Of a stretch of 47,057 bases of DNA, positions 7,973-17,248 are shown one piece after another. This DNA is from an uncultured Cellvibrionales bacterium. Its GTDB lineage: Bacteria > Pseudomonadota > Gammaproteobacteria > Pseudomonadales > Porticoccaceae. The first letter of the stretch is position 1. Each line of letters opens with the position of its first letter. The stretch lies in NCBI GenBank assembly GCA_913031645.1, contig CAJWFB010000005.1, positions 1-47,057 of the forward strand, given 5' to 3'. The notes beneath the pieces were generated by a model. It was not told the origin of the DNA. It ran no database searches and saw nothing but the letters and a program-made list of their open reading frames with translations. A program made the position numbers and the translations under genes.

Positions 7973-10795
7973 TCATACCGCTAGCGCAGTTTTCAAGAAA
8001 TGACCAGTGTGGGAACCACTTATTTCTGCAACCTGTTCCGGTGTTCCTTCGGCAATAATTAGGCCACCTCCAGAACCACCCTCTGGACCTAGGTCGACCA
8101 CCCAGTCAGCAGTTTTAATGACATCTAGATTATGCTCAATAACCACCACGGTATTCCCGTGGTCGCGAAGCCTATGCAGTACCGCGAGTAACTGCTCAAT
8201 ATCATGGAAATGTAACCCGGTAGTGGGTTCGTCCAGGATATAGAGAGTCTTGCCAGTATCGCGTTTAGACAGCTCTTTGGACAGCTTAACTCGCTGAGCC
8301 TCACCACCTGAGAGAGTGGTCGCGGCTTGCCCTAGTTTAATATAGGAAAGTCCTACATCAACTAGAGTCTGCAGTTTTCTGGCAATCGCCGGGATAGCAT
8401 CGAAAAATTCACGAGCATCTTCAATGGTCATGTCTAAGACTTGATGGATATTCTTACCTTTGAAATGAATATCGAGAGTCTCCCGGTTATAGCGTTTTCC
8501 AAGACACACGTCACAGGGTACATATATATCAGGAAGGAAATGCATCTCAACCTTGGTTACTCCATCGCCTTGGCATGCCTCACAGCGACCGCCTTTAACG
8601 TTGAAGCTAAATCGACCCGGCGCATAACCCCGCGAACGTGCTTCTTGCGTTCCAGCGAATATTTCTCTGACAGGCGTAAAGATACCAGTGTAGGTTGCTG
8701 GATTAGAGCGTGGCGTTCGACCAATAGGACTTTGGTTAATATCAATACACTTATCTAAAAGATTGAGTCCAGTAATCTTTTTATGAGCCGCCGGCTTCAA
8801 CGTTGTCGCTTTATTTAGAGCGACGGCAGCCGCTGGGTAGAGTGTCTCGTTGATTAGGGTGGATTTTCCTGAGCCGGACACCCCAGTGACACAGGTGAAT
8901 ACACCGATTGGAATATCTAAATTGACGGACTGAAGATTGTTGGCAGTAGCCGCCTCCACGGATAGAGTCTTACCTTTACCGGCATGCCTTTTCTTGGGAA
9001 TTGCAATGGATCTAACACCGGACAGGAATTGGCCTGTAATCGACTTCTCATTGCCACGGATATCGTCAACGGAACCCTCGGCGACAATTTCACCACCATG
9101 AATTCCTGCGCCCGGGCCAATGTCTACAACGTAGTCAGCCGCTGCAATCGCTTCCTCATCATGTTCTACAACGATCACGGTATTACCAAGATCTCGCAGT
9201 CGAATGAGGGTCTTTAAAAGTCTTTCGTTATCACGTTGATGCAGTCCTATGGAGGGTTCATCTAAAATATACATGACACCCACTAGTCCAGCACCAATTT
9301 GACTGGCAAGTCGAATACGTTGCGCCTCTCCACCAGAGAGGGTGTCAGCACTTCGGTTTAAAGACAGGTAGTTGAGACCAACATCGACCAAAAAGGTAAA
9401 TCGCTGACGGATTTCTTTGACGATTTTTTCAGCAATCTCACCCTGGCGACCCACAAGAGTGAGCTGTTCAAAATAGTTGGAACAATCCCCCACTGGCATA
9501 CAGACGATATCTTCGATGCGTTTATTGTCTATAAAAACGTTGCGTGCTGACTTTCGTAAACGTGTACCCGAGCACTCCGGGCAGTCTGTGGTTGCCATAA
9601 ATTTTGTCAGCTCTTCCCGCACAGACTGTGATTCTGTCTCACGGTAGCGGCGTTCCATGTTATGGATAACACCTTCGAACTTATGCTCACGACGGAAAAC
9701 AGTGCCGCGGTCGTTAACGTAATTAAAAGTAATTTCTTCGTCATCACTACCAAATAGGATTTTCTGCTGGTGTAGCGAGGATAATTTTTCCCATGGCGTA
9801 TCAATGTCAAAGGTATAGTGCTCTGCTAGCGATGTGAGCATATTGTAGTAGAATAGTGTTCGTCTATCCCAACCGCGAATAGCACCCTCGGAGATCGATG
9901 CCTCAGGATGCTGTATGACTCTATCAATGTCGAAAAACTGATGAACACCCAAGCCATCGCAGGTAGGGCATGCGCCGGCCGGATTGTTGAAAGAGAATAA
10001 TCGTGGTTCCAGTTCGTTCAGGCTGTAGTTACATACAGGGCAGGCGAACTTCGCGGAAAATAGCTGATCGGGCTGTTCCCCATCCATATAGCTAATGACG
10101 ACTAAGCCTTCGGCTAAAGTCAGGGCTGTTTCAAATGATTCAGCTAATCTCAGGGCGATATCATCTTTAACTTTAAAGCGGTCTACGACAACTTCTATCG
10201 TATGCTTTTGTTTTTTATTGAGCACAGGAGCTTCGTCAAGGTCACAAACTATGCCGTCGATTCTGGCACGAATAAAACCTTGTCGCCTCAGCGTCTCAAA
10301 AAGATGTAAGTGCTCTCCCTTACGATCCTTGACTACCGGGGCTAGGAGCATAAGTTTGGTCCCCTCTGACAACTCCATGACTTGGTCGACCATCTGGCTA
10401 ACGGTTTGCGCTTTCAACGGTTTGTTGTGGTCTGGGCATCGAGGCTCTCCTGCGCGGGCAAATAACAGGCGCAGGTAGTCATAAATCTCGGTAATGGTAC
10501 CCACAGTTGAGCGAGGGTTGTGGGAGGTAGATTTTTGCTCAATAGAGATGGCTGGCGATAGCCCTTCTATGTGATCGACATCGGGTTTTTCCATCATTGA
10601 CAAAAACTGTCGCGCGTAGGTGGATAATGACTCGACGTAGCGCCTTTGACCCTCAGCATAAAGCGTGTCGAAGGCGAGAGAAGACTTACCTGACCCAGAC
10701 AATCCGGTGATAACAATAAACTTATCGCGAGGAAGATCTAAATCAATATTCTTAAGATTATGGGTGCGAGCACCGCGAACCTGAATGGTATCCAT
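7973..10795 (-). CDS. uvrA: UvrABC excinuclease subunit A
   Basis: Damage-recognition ATPase of nucleotide excision repair; it loads UvrB onto lesions. The 940 residues equal E. coli UvrA in length. Two ABC ATPase modules are complete: Walker [10 protein letters not shown] at residues 31-39 and GVSGSGKST near 640, each with an LSGGEAQR signature ('[18 protein letters not shown]', '[17 protein letters not shown]') and Walker B ending in 'ILDEP'. Zinc-binding cysteines are present in '[14 protein letters not shown]...CPTC' and in 'CEACQGDG...[10 protein letters not shown]'. It is divergent from the MFS-ssb pair, the usual uvrA/ssb arrangement. I looked for a LexA box (CTGT-N8-ACAG) in the 237-base divergent region and did not find one, so SOS control of the E. 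coli type is not evident. Confidence 0.98.
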   Translation of the reverse strand: MDTIQVRGARTHNLKNIDLDLPRDKFIVITGLSGSGKSSLAFDTLYAEGQRRYVESLSTYARQFLSMMEKPDVDHIEGLSPAISIEQKSTSHNPRSTVGTITEIYDYLRLLFARAGEPRCPDHNKPLKAQTVSQMVDQVMELSEGTKLMLLAPVVKDRKGEHLHLFETLRRQGFIRARIDGIVCDLDEAPVLNKKQKHTIEVVVDRFKVKDDIALRLAESFETALTLAEGLVVISYMDGEQPDQLFSAKFACPVCNYSLNELEPRLFSFNNPAGACPTCDGLGVHQFFDIDRVIQHPEASISEGAIRGWDRRTLFYYNMLTSLAEHYTFDIDTPWEKLSSLHQQKILFGSDDEEITFNYVNDRGTVFRREHKFEGVIHNMERRYRETESQSVREELTKFMATTDCPECSGTRLRKSARNVFIDNKRIEDIVCMPVGDCSNYFEQLTLVGRQGEIAEKIVKEIRQRFTFLVDVGLNYLSLNRSADTLSGGEAQRIRLASQIGAGLVGVMYILDEPSIGLHQRDNERLLKTLIRLRDLGNTVIVVEHDEEAIAAADYVVDIGPGAGIHGGEIVAEGSVDDIRGNEKSITGQFLSGVRSIAIPKKRHAGKGKTLSVEAATANNLQSVNLDIPIGVFTCVTGVSGSGKSTLINETLYPAAAVALNKATTLKPAAHKKITGLNLLDKCIDINQSPIGRTPRSNPATYTGIFTPVREIFAGTQEARSRGYAPGRFSFNVKGGRCEACQGDGVTKVEMHFLPDIYVPCDVCLGKRYNRETLDIHFKGKNIHQVLDMTIEDAREFFDAIPAIARKLQTLVDVGLSYIKLGQAATTLSGGEAQRVKLSKELSKRDTGKTLYILDEPTTGLHFHDIEQLLAVLHRLRDHGNTVVVIEHNLDVIKTADWVVDLGPEGGSGGGLIIAEGTPEQVAEISGSHTGHFLKTALAV

Positions 10796-10964
10796 TAAAG
10801 CGTCTTTTTGTCAGATTAAACCGTCAATTATAGAGGTCGGATCACCCGCTGGGCAAAGGAAAATAAATAATAATCTTACTACGGCTATTGGCTGGACCTA
10901 GACCTAAAATATCGTGTTAAATTAACGCTCGTTAGCGGATCGAAGAAAAAAATAGGGGATAAAT

Positions 10965-11036
10965 ATGTCGCCTCTTCTAATGCGCTGTTATTATGGAGCT
11001 GCGGTTTCCCTTAACTACAATCTGAATTCAACTTGA
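10965..11036 (+). CDS. Candidate 23-codon upstream frame coupled to the MFS gene
   Basis: A short frame starts at ATG 10965 behind AGGGGA (10954-10959), the best Shine-Dalgarno of the intergenic region, and encodes 23 residues beginning M-S-P-L-L-M-R-C. It stops at TGA 11034-11036, overlapping the TTG start of the MFS gene (TTGA). The MFS start itself lacks a Shine-Dalgarno, so translation by coupling from this small frame is plausible. The peptide resembles nothing I know. Confidence 0.4.
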   Translation: MSPLLMRCYYGAAVSLNYNLNST

Positions 11037-12391
11037 CTGAAACTACTCACTTTTCGTCTATTGAAAGGCGCGCAACGCTCTCTATTGCCAGTTTGTTTGG
11101 TTTTAGAATGCTAGGCTTGTTCATGGTTTTACCGGTACTTGCTTTAGCTACTACTGATTACCCTGATTTCACGCCTTTGATGTTAGGTATAACCCTGGGT
11201 GCTTATGGCCTAACTCAAGCGATACTGCAGATTCCATTGGGTCTTCTTTCCGATCGTATAGGCCGTCAACCGGTCATTATTGCTGGTTTATTGATGTTTA
11301 CAGTTGGGAGTATCGTTGCGGCGCTTGCCGACACGATGACCGGACTAGTCATTGGGCGCGCTTTGCAGGGCACCGGGGCAATAGCAAGTACCCTAATGGC
11401 ATTGGTTGCCGATCTAACAGCAGAACAGAATCGCTCCAAGGCTATGGCCGCAATTGGTGGAAGCATTGGCTTTTCATTTATGCTGGCAATGATGTTGGGC
11501 CCCCTGTTGACAACGAATTTCGGTCTTCCAGGCGTCTTCTGGCTGACGGCTGCCCTGGGTGTGATTGGTATTTGGATCACATATTTTTGGGTACCGAAAG
11601 CGGCCTCCATGCGTCGTAACCGCGAGGCAATGACGGATGCTCAACAGATCAGAGGTTTACTAAGTGAATCGAATTTAATGCGTCTCAATGTCGGCATTTT
11701 TGCTCTGCACTTTGCACTTATGGCGGCATTCGTAGCTGTTCCCTCGATGTTATCCGAAGAGCTTGATATTAATGGAAGCAATCTTTCATGGGTTTATCTG
11801 GGTTTACTTGGGGGAGGTTTTTTTGTCATGTTACCGGTGATGATCATGGCTGAAAAATTTGGCTATCAAAAGTTAGTCTTTGTCGCTGCTGTTGCTCTAA
11901 TGGCGTTGACCACTGCAGTTTTGAGTAGCCAGCGTGGCCCGCTATTAACGCCCTTGATGTTGTTAGTATTTTTTGCGGCATTTAATCTTCTCGAAGCGAC
12001 GCTACCATCATGGTTGAGTAAAATGTGTCCGGTTGGGAATCGCGGCACTGCCATGGGGATTTATTCCACCAGTCAGTTTTTTGGCGCTTTCGCAGGTGGG
12101 CTAGCTGGCGGTTGGAGTATGCATGAATTTGGAGTGGATGGTTTGTTTGTAACTATTAGCCTAGTTTTGTTAGCTTGGGCTTTCGTTTCTGTAGGATTAC
12201 GGGCACCTCGACCACTGCAGACGCTGGTATTGTCGGTGGGAAACCTACAACATCAAGATTTCCTAAAAATAGTTTCAAATATTAGCGGGGTTGAAGATAT
12301 ACTTCTCGTCAAAGGAGAGCATTTGGCCTATGTTCAAATAGATCGCTTACAGGTCGATATGCCAAGCCTGCAACCATACTTAAATCGTTAA
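11033..12391 (+). CDS. MFS transporter, YajR-like with C-terminal YAM-type domain
   Basis: A 452-residue major facilitator protein with 12 predicted membrane segments. The hallmark loop between helices 2 and 3 is 'GLLSDRIGRQPVI', and helix 4 carries 'GRALQGTGAIASTLMALVADLT'. The last ~50 residues after helix 12 ('FLKIVSNISGVEDILLVKGEHLAYVQIDR') look like the small ferredoxin-like YAM domain of E. coli YajR. Substrate is unknown; YajR-type proteins are presumed proton-coupled drug or metabolite exporters. The gene between uvrA and ssb is conserved in many gammaproteobacteria. The start TTG at 11033 is chosen because 'SSIERRATLSIASLFGFRMLG' aligns with the family N-terminus and no in-frame ATG occurs until the first membrane helix. 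Confidence 0.88.
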   Translation: MTETTHFSSIERRATLSIASLFGFRMLGLFMVLPVLALATTDYPDFTPLMLGITLGAYGLTQAILQIPLGLLSDRIGRQPVIIAGLLMFTVGSIVAALADTMTGLVIGRALQGTGAIASTLMALVADLTAEQNRSKAMAAIGGSIGFSFMLAMMLGPLLTTNFGLPGVFWLTAALGVIGIWITYFWVPKAASMRRNREAMTDAQQIRGLLSESNLMRLNVGIFALHFALMAAFVAVPSMLSEELDINGSNLSWVYLGLLGGGFFVMLPVMIMAEKFGYQKLVFVAAVALMALTTAVLSSQRGPLLTPLMLLVFFAAFNLLEATLPSWLSKMCPVGNRGTAMGIYSTSQFFGAFAGGLAGGWSMHEFGVDGLFVTISLVLLAWAFVSVGLRAPRPLQTLVLSVGNLQHQDFLKIVSNISGVEDILLVKGEHLAYVQIDRLQVDMPSLQPYLNR

Positions 12392-12408
12392 CAAATTAGG
12401 GGAATAAA

Positions 12409-12903
12409 ATGGCACGCGGAGTAAACAAAGTAATCATCGTCGGCAACTGCGGTCAGGATCCAGAAACACGTTTCATGCCTTCTGGTGGTGCGGTCACTAA
12501 CCTGAGTATTGCAACTTCAGAGTCTTGGAAAGATAAAACCAGCGGTGAGCCTCAAGAGAGAACAGAGTGGCATAGGGTGGTGTTTTTTAATCGACTAGCT
12601 GAGATTGCCGGTGAGTATGTAAAAAAGGGATCCAAGTTATATGTAGAAGGATCTCTGCGCACACGTAAGTGGCAGGGTCAGGATGGTCAGGATCGGTATA
12701 CCACTGAAATTGTCGCCAGTGAAATGCAAATGCTTGATAGTCGTGGTGGTCAAGATGGTGGTCAAGGAGGCGGTTATCAGGCTCCTCAGGGCGGATATCA
12801 GAAGCCAGCGGCCCAGAGCAACCCCCAGGGCAGCCAACAACAGGCTACTCAGCAGCAAGCTCCTCAGGGCATGGATAGTTTTGATGATGACATCCCTTTT
12901 TAA
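12409..12903 (+). CDS. ssb: Single-stranded DNA-binding protein
   Basis: Binds and protects single-stranded DNA during replication, recombination and repair. The 164 residues comprise an N-terminal OB fold ('[20 protein letters not shown]', '[41 protein letters not shown]'), a Gly/Gln/Pro-rich disordered linker (about residues 112-154) and the acidic tip ending D-D-D-I-P-F that recruits partners such as chi and Exo I. It is 17 bases downstream of the MFS gene with AGGGGA as Shine-Dalgarno, so the two are likely co-transcribed. Somewhat shorter than the 178 residues of E. coli because of the linker. Confidence 0.98.
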   Translation: MARGVNKVIIVGNCGQDPETRFMPSGGAVTNLSIATSESWKDKTSGEPQERTEWHRVVFFNRLAEIAGEYVKKGSKLYVEGSLRTRKWQGQDGQDRYTTEIVASEMQMLDSRGGQDGGQGGGYQAPQGGYQKPAAQSNPQGSQQQATQQQAPQGMDSFDDDIPF

Positions 12904-12936
12904 GACATCACTTGTTTAAAAAGATATTCTCAATAG

Positions 12937-12963
12937 TTAGCGGCACCGCTGTCGCTAATTTAA
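12937..12963 (+). terminator. Possible terminator between ssb and the peroxiredoxin
   Basis: A TTAGCG / CGCTAA stem (12937-12942 with 12953-12958) encloses a 10-base loop and is followed by TTTAATT. The stem lies 34 bases after the ssb stop. Short stem and poor T-run make this only a candidate. Confidence 0.35.
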
Positions 12964-12987
12964 TTAATAGTGTTAGTAGAGGTAGTT

Positions 12988-13464
12988 ATGACGATTAAAG
13001 TAGGCGATAAGATCCCAACCGGAATGTTCACAGTGATGGGCGCAGAAGGACCCACTGGCATGAGTACTTCAGAGGTTTTTGATGGTAAAAAGGTAGTTTT
13101 ATTTGCGGTTCCAGGCGCATTCACGCCAACCTGCTCAGTGGCACATTTACCCGGCTTTGTTGTTCATGTTGATGACATTAAAGCCAAGGGTGTAGACACG
13201 GTTGCCTGCATGGCAGTCAATGATGTTTTTGTGGTTGATGCATGGGGTAAGTCTGCTAATGCCGAGCATTTGTTAATGTTAGCTGATGGTAATGCAGATT
13301 TTACAAGCGCTGTTGGACTTACGCTCGATGGAACTGGTTTTGGTATGGGAACTCGCAGTCAACGTTTTGCTATGATCGTCGATGATGGCGTTGTTAGTCT
13401 GCTCAATGTTGACCAAGGAGCCTTGGAAGGATCCAGTGCCGAAGCAATTTTGGCCGCGCTATAA
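12988..13464 (+). CDS. Peroxiredoxin of the Prx5 type
   Basis: Thiol peroxidase of 158 residues that reduces hydrogen peroxide and organic hydroperoxides. The peroxidatic cysteine is C49 in 'PGAFTPTCS', the Prx5 signature P-x3-T-x2-C, and the active-site Arg is expected in 'GTRSQRFAMIVDDG'. A second Cys at about residue 74 ('VACMAV') could act in resolution, but most bacterial Prx5 enzymes use glutathione or glutaredoxin. An upstream in-frame GTG at 12970 exists, but the ATG at 12988 is preceded by AGAGGTAG, so it is the likely start. No signal peptide: cytoplasmic. There is a 66- to 84-base gap after ssb with a possible terminator, so it is probably its own unit. Confidence 0.92.
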   Translation: MTIKVGDKIPTGMFTVMGAEGPTGMSTSEVFDGKKVVLFAVPGAFTPTCSVAHLPGFVVHVDDIKAKGVDTVACMAVNDVFVVDAWGKSANAEHLLMLADGNADFTSAVGLTLDGTGFGMGTRSQRFAMIVDDGVVSLLNVDQGALEGSSAEAILAAL

Positions 13465-13514
13465 GCGTGTTTGTCTTTAGAGTTTAAAAGCCCTGCAGAT
13501 CACATATCCTTATT

Positions 13515-13847
13515 TTAATAGAGGGTGTAGGAGACAGTGATTTCCTCACCCTTCGATATGGCCCTCTCAGGAGTGAGTCCTCTGATATTATGCTATAGCA
13601 AGTTAATACTCGCATTGCAGGAATCACTGTGATAAATCCACCCGCCAAGTGGTGTTCTCAACCAGTCCGCAAGCGAGTCAATTTTGAAATGAGTCTCTCC
13701 AAAATAAACCTTAGCCGGAATGTTCTCTGCAGCGAACAAACCCAACCCGTCAATGTCACTGGACTTAATAGTCAGACATTTGGGTAGAGGCCTACAGCTA
13801 TTTTTGTCGAAGGTTTTGCTACCAGTAATCGGAGTCTCGGTTAGCAT
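13515..13847 (-). pseudogene. Small SET-domain protein interrupted by an in-frame TAG
   Basis: The first 84 codons (13596-13847) encode a SET-domain N-terminus: 'LTIKSSDIDGLGLFAAENIPAK' is the usual S-x-I-x-G-x-G-L-F-A motif and 'LRTPLGGWIYHSDSCNA' corresponds to the 'G-G-F-I-N-H-S-x-x-P-N-C' core. A TAG at 13593-13595 then stops translation, but the same frame continues for 25 more codons and includes 'RAISKGEEITVSYTLY', the canonical end of such domains (ordinarily R-x-I-K-x-G-E-E-I-T-x-x-Y), before a genuine TAA at 13515-13517. Full-length relatives are short (about 110-130 residues) putative protein-lysine methyltransferases. A single base change such as CAG to TAG explains the stop. A sequencing error or suppression is possible. 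'WIYHS' replacing the typical 'FINHS' suggests other decay in the active-site strand. Confidence 0.75.
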
Positions 13848-13934
13848 GGTTATTCCATCTGATTTAACGGTGCCGCAGTTTAATTGAGAATATGTATTTT
13901 AGAATAGTCCGCTTTTATATTAATTCAGTCTAAA

Positions 13935-15149
13935 TTATAACTTAAGCTTTTCTATTACCAGGCTGGCATTGGTGCCGCCGAAACCAAAGCTATTGCACAT
14001 TACTCGATTGAGCACTGTCTCTTTAGTTCTCAGCAGGATCGGCAACCCTTTGGCATGGTCATCGAGAGTGTCGATGTGCGCAGAACCGGCCACAAAGTTA
14101 TTTTCCATCATCAGCATACAATAGATCGTTTCATGAACGCCAGCTGCACCCAGGCTGTGGCCTGAGAGAGATTTGGTTGAACTGATATCAGGGCAATTAT
14201 CTCCGAAAGTGTTTCGAATCGCGCCAAGCTCGGCAACGTCACCCACTGGCGTACTGGTACCATGGGTATTGATATACTCTATCGGGCCTGACGCAGTTTC
14301 CATAGCCATCTTCATGCATCGTTCAGCACCTTCTCCAGAGGGCGACACCATATCTGCGCCATCAGAGGTTGCACCGTAGCCAGTAATTTCACAGATAATA
14401 TTCGCCCCTCGAGCGAGTGCATGTTCAAGTTCTTCAACTACAACACAGCCGCCGCCAAGAGAGGGTGCAAAACCGTCTCTATCAGCGTCATAGGCGCGAG
14501 AAGCGATTGCTGGAGTATCATTATATTTACTCGTCAGGGCTCCCATTGCGTCGAACATAGCGGCCATCGACCAATGCATTTCTTCTGCACCTCCGGCCAA
14601 GAGTACATCCTGTTTGCCAAGTTGGATCAGTTCAACGGCATGACCAATACAGTGCGCGCTAGTAGCGCAGGCAGATGAGAGTGAATAATTGACGCCTTTA
14701 ATCTTTAGGGGAGTGGCAACACAAGCTGACACGGTGCTAGCCATGATTTGAGTCACTCGATAGGGACCGGCGCGCTTGATGCCGCGCGCGCGCATTACAT
14801 CAACAGCCTCGACGAACATTTCGCCAGAGAGTCCACCAGAGCCCATTATTAGGCCAGTTCTGTGGTTCGAGACCATCTCTTCAGAGAGACCGGCATCGGC
14901 AATAGCTCGGTCTGCAGCAATATAGCCATAAGCGGCGGAATCGCCCATAAATCTCAATACTTTGCGATCAATATGATCTTTAGGATCTAGGTCAATGAGC
15001 CCTCCAACATTACATCGCAGACCCATTTCAGCAAAATCTTCTCGACGTTGAATACCGGAGATACCGTTTCTTAAGGAATTTGTAACAGTGGCTTTATCGT
15101 TTCCTAAGCATGAGACTATTCCCATGCCTGTAATTACTGCGCGTCTCAT
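13935..15149 (-). CDS. fabB: 3-oxoacyl-[ACP] synthase I
   Basis: Condensing enzyme for fatty acid elongation; with FabA it commits acyl chains to the unsaturated branch. The 404 residues match E. coli FabB (406). The thiolase-fold triad is visible: Cys in '[10 protein letters not shown]' (about residue 161), His in '[11 protein letters not shown]' (about 296) and His in '[12 protein letters not shown]' (about 331), with the C-terminal '[13 protein letters not shown]' Gly-rich loop. '[17 protein letters not shown]' opens the protein in the normal way. It lies 40 bases downstream of fabA on the minus strand, forming the classic fabAB operon. FabF is excluded by the partnership with fabA and the FabB-type start. 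Confidence 0.97.
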   Translation of the reverse strand: MRRAVITGMGIVSCLGNDKATVTNSLRNGISGIQRREDFAEMGLRCNVGGLIDLDPKDHIDRKVLRFMGDSAAYGYIAADRAIADAGLSEEMVSNHRTGLIMGSGGLSGEMFVEAVDVMRARGIKRAGPYRVTQIMASTVSACVATPLKIKGVNYSLSSACATSAHCIGHAVELIQLGKQDVLLAGGAEEMHWSMAAMFDAMGALTSKYNDTPAIASRAYDADRDGFAPSLGGGCVVVEELEHALARGANIICEITGYGATSDGADMVSPSGEGAERCMKMAMETASGPIEYINTHGTSTPVGDVAELGAIRNTFGDNCPDISSTKSLSGHSLGAAGVHETIYCMLMMENNFVAGSAHIDTLDDHAKGLPILLRTKETVLNRVMCNSFGFGGTNASLVIEKLKL

Positions 15150-15189
15150 CTAATTGCCTCGTCGAATGCTATTTTATAAAAAATCCAGA

Positions 15190-15711
15190 TTAAAAATTAT
15201 CAGTGCTCTCAAACAGACCGACTTTAAGATCTTTGGCTGTATAGATTTCTCTTCCATCTACTTCAACGGAACCATCGGCTATTCCCATTACTAATTTTCT
15301 TTGGATTAAACGCGTCAGATCAAGTTTATACGTTACTTTTTTTGCTGTTGGTAAGATTTGTCCAAAGAATTTGACGCCACCGGCTCCAAGAGCACGGCCT
15401 TTGCCATTATTACCATTCCACACTAGAAAAAAGCCAACTAACTGCCACAGCGCGTCTAGGCCTAAGCAACCCGGCATAACTGGATCACCTTCAAAATGGC
15501 AATCAAAGAACCAGAGATCAGATTTGATATCGATTTCAGCGATAATCTGGCCGAGACCACTCTTACCCCCAGTGTTGTTGATTTCAACAATTCGATCAAT
15601 CATCAACATGTTAGGCGCGGGAAGTTTTGCATTGTTTTCGCCAAATAACTCGCCGCGGGAGGCACCCAGTATTTCTTCTTTAGAATAGGAGGACTTCGGG
15701 GAAAAACTCAT
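15190..15711 (-). CDS. fabA: 3-hydroxydecanoyl-[ACP] dehydratase/isomerase
   Basis: Bifunctional enzyme that dehydrates 3-hydroxydecanoyl-ACP and isomerises trans-2- to cis-3-decenoyl-ACP, the branch point of anaerobic unsaturated fatty acid synthesis. The 173 residues match E. coli FabA (172). The hotdog-fold active site is intact: His in '[29 protein letters not shown]' (about residue 72) and Asp twelve residues on in 'GLDALWQ' (about 86). '[15 protein letters not shown]' and '[10 protein letters not shown]' are also family typical. It heads the fabA-fabB operon and is divergent from ispB; a perfect inverted repeat lies 72 bases upstream of its start. Confidence 0.97.
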   Translation of the reverse strand: MSFSPKSSYSKEEILGASRGELFGENNAKLPAPNMLMIDRIVEINNTGGKSGLGQIIAEIDIKSDLWFFDCHFEGDPVMPGCLGLDALWQLVGFFLVWNGNNGKGRALGAGGVKFFGQILPTAKKVTYKLDLTRLIQRKLVMGIADGSVEVDGREIYTAKDLKVGLFESTDNF

Positions 15712-15782
15712 AAATCGCTGACCGTTAGTAAAGACGTTATCCTAACCACTTCTGCTTTCAGCGGCAACTACTAAGGGTGAAC

Positions 15783-15805
15783 AAATAGCGTGATATTCGC
15801 TATTT
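15783..15805. promoter_or_regulatory. Perfect 8-bp inverted repeat in the fabA-ispB divergent region
   Basis: AAATAGCG at 15783-15790 and CGCTATTT at 15798-15805 are separated by 7 bases. The repeat sits between the divergent fabA and ispB starts, suiting a repressor/activator operator. I do not recognise it as a FadR or FabR site. Confidence 0.4.
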
Positions 15806-15885
15806 TTGAGCCTCAGCAGTTGACACCTGAGCCCACTCTGGCTAGTGTGCTGTCTCGTCAACCATGCAGATTATCTACGCTCTCA

Positions 15886-16839
15886 ATGCAACCTTTCCAC
15901 AAAGCGGTGGAACAAGAGTTCGCCGCCGTCAATATATTAATTGTCAGCCAGCTACAGTCTGATGTGGGCCTGGTGGAGAATATTGGCCAATATATTGTTG
16001 AGGCAGGTGGTAAGCGCCTGCGACCAGTGGTTGTATTACTCAGTGCTTTGGCTAATGGCTATGAGGGCGAAGAGCATCTGAAGATGGCTGCAGTGATTGA
16101 ATTTATCCATACCGCGACTCTTCTTCATGATGATGTGGTTGATGTTTCCAGTCTTCGGCGTGGTCGTCAGACGGCTAACGCCCAATGGGGTAATGCACCC
16201 AGTGTGTTGGTTGGCGACTTTCTCTATTCAAGAGCCTTTCAGATGTTGGTTGAAATAGCGCATATGCCGATCATGGGTGTTATGGCAAATGCGACCAACG
16301 TGATTTCCGAAGGCGAGGTTCAGCAGATGGCGAATGCCGGTAATCCGGAAATCACCGAAGATATTTATCGTCAGGTAATTTACCGAAAAACAGCTAAGCT
16401 TTTCGAGGCCGCTGCTCAAGTTGGTGCCTGTCTTGCCGGGAAAAATCAAGATGCGATGATTGCTTATGGAAAGCATCTGGGGATGGCGTTTCAAATTGCT
16501 GATGATGTTTTGGATTATCAAGGTGATATCGAGATCACTGGCAAGAACATTGGTAGTGATTTAGCCGAAGGTAAGATGACTCTGCCACTTATTTTTGCTC
16601 GTGATAATGCTGGACCTGAAGATGCTGATTTGATTCGCAATGCTATTGCGGGCAAGACCGCAGATAATTTTGGGGCTATATTACATGTAGTCAATACTAG
16701 CGGAGGCCTTTCCTATAGCCGTCAGCAAGCCTCAGAGGAAGTTGAGCTTGCTAAACATGCGCTTGCTGGAATGCCCGATAGTGCTTACAAAAATGTACTG
16801 TTGGATCTTGCAGAATTCTCAATATCACGTGTTAGCTAA
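15886..16839 (+). CDS. ispB: Octaprenyl (all-trans polyprenyl) diphosphate synthase
   Basis: Makes the long polyprenyl chain of ubiquinone/menaquinone by successive isopentenyl diphosphate additions. The 317-residue protein (E. coli IspB 323) has 'GGKRLRPVVVLLSA' for substrate binding, the first Asp-rich motif 'LLHDDVVDVSSLRRG', and the second 'QIADDVLDYQGD', followed by 'GKNIGSDLAEGKMTLPLIFA'. The start at ATG 15886 ('MQPFHKAVEQEFAAVN') aligns with the family N-terminus; an in-frame GTG at 15790 lies inside the inverted repeat and would add 32 residues not typical of the family. The usual divergent rplU-rpmA-obg neighbours are absent; here it is divergent from fabA. Confidence 0.94.
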   Translation: MQPFHKAVEQEFAAVNILIVSQLQSDVGLVENIGQYIVEAGGKRLRPVVVLLSALANGYEGEEHLKMAAVIEFIHTATLLHDDVVDVSSLRRGRQTANAQWGNAPSVLVGDFLYSRAFQMLVEIAHMPIMGVMANATNVISEGEVQQMANAGNPEITEDIYRQVIYRKTAKLFEAAAQVGACLAGKNQDAMIAYGKHLGMAFQIADDVLDYQGDIEITGKNIGSDLAEGKMTLPLIFARDNAGPEDADLIRNAIAGKTADNFGAILHVVNTSGGLSYSRQQASEEVELAKHALAGMPDSAYKNVLLDLAEFSISRVS

Positions 16840-17248
16840 GCGCCTTTATAGGTATCAAGTACCATTCGTCCGGGAATTTACTGAGCCCTTGATTGCGTAA
16901 TAGGCGAAGACTATAATCTCAAGGCAATTCGGATCCAAACAACTAACCAAACAATACTCATCTAACACGCATCTATACGCCAGGTGCAGATGGTATTTAG
17001 TTGTGGCTCATAAAACTATGTTAGTACTGAAGCCCCCCTTAAATTCTGTAATTGAAATGGAGTTTGGTGAGACTCTTTAGAAGGCTTACTCAATCAATAA
17101 GGCAACTCAGAATGTCTGGTGATCCAAGTTTTTAGTTTGTAATAGTGACTATTTATATTGTTGGTATGGGCCCCACGGTTTTTTTGGTACTATTCGTTTT
17201 TAGTCTTTAAAACAACAGTATTCAAATACAAAATTTAAGGAGAATTGA
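16840..17248. other. 409-base intergenic region between ispB and pntA
   Basis: I found no convincing small gene, tRNA, terminator with T-run or clear promoter pair here. The part next to pntA (17160-17248) is A+T-rich with several T-runs and ends in the AAGGAG Shine-Dalgarno of pntA, so the pnt promoter probably lies in it. Confidence 0.5.

Noticed and set aside
10796-11032. LexA-binding box in the uvrA/MFS divergent region
   Set aside because: I searched for CTGT-N8-ACAG and close variants on both strands and saw none.
13593-13595. TAG in the SET gene read as pyrrolysine
   Set aside because: No pyl genes are in the window and the organism type does not use pyrrolysine; a nonsense mutation is simpler.
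15790-15885. Upstream GTG start adding 32 residues to IspB
   Set aside because: It lies within the inverted repeat, and the added sequence has no counterpart in IspB proteins; ATG 15886 fits the family.
16840-17248. A hidden small gene or RNA between ispB and pntA
   Set aside because: All frames are short and without good starts, and I found no stable hairpin with a T-run.
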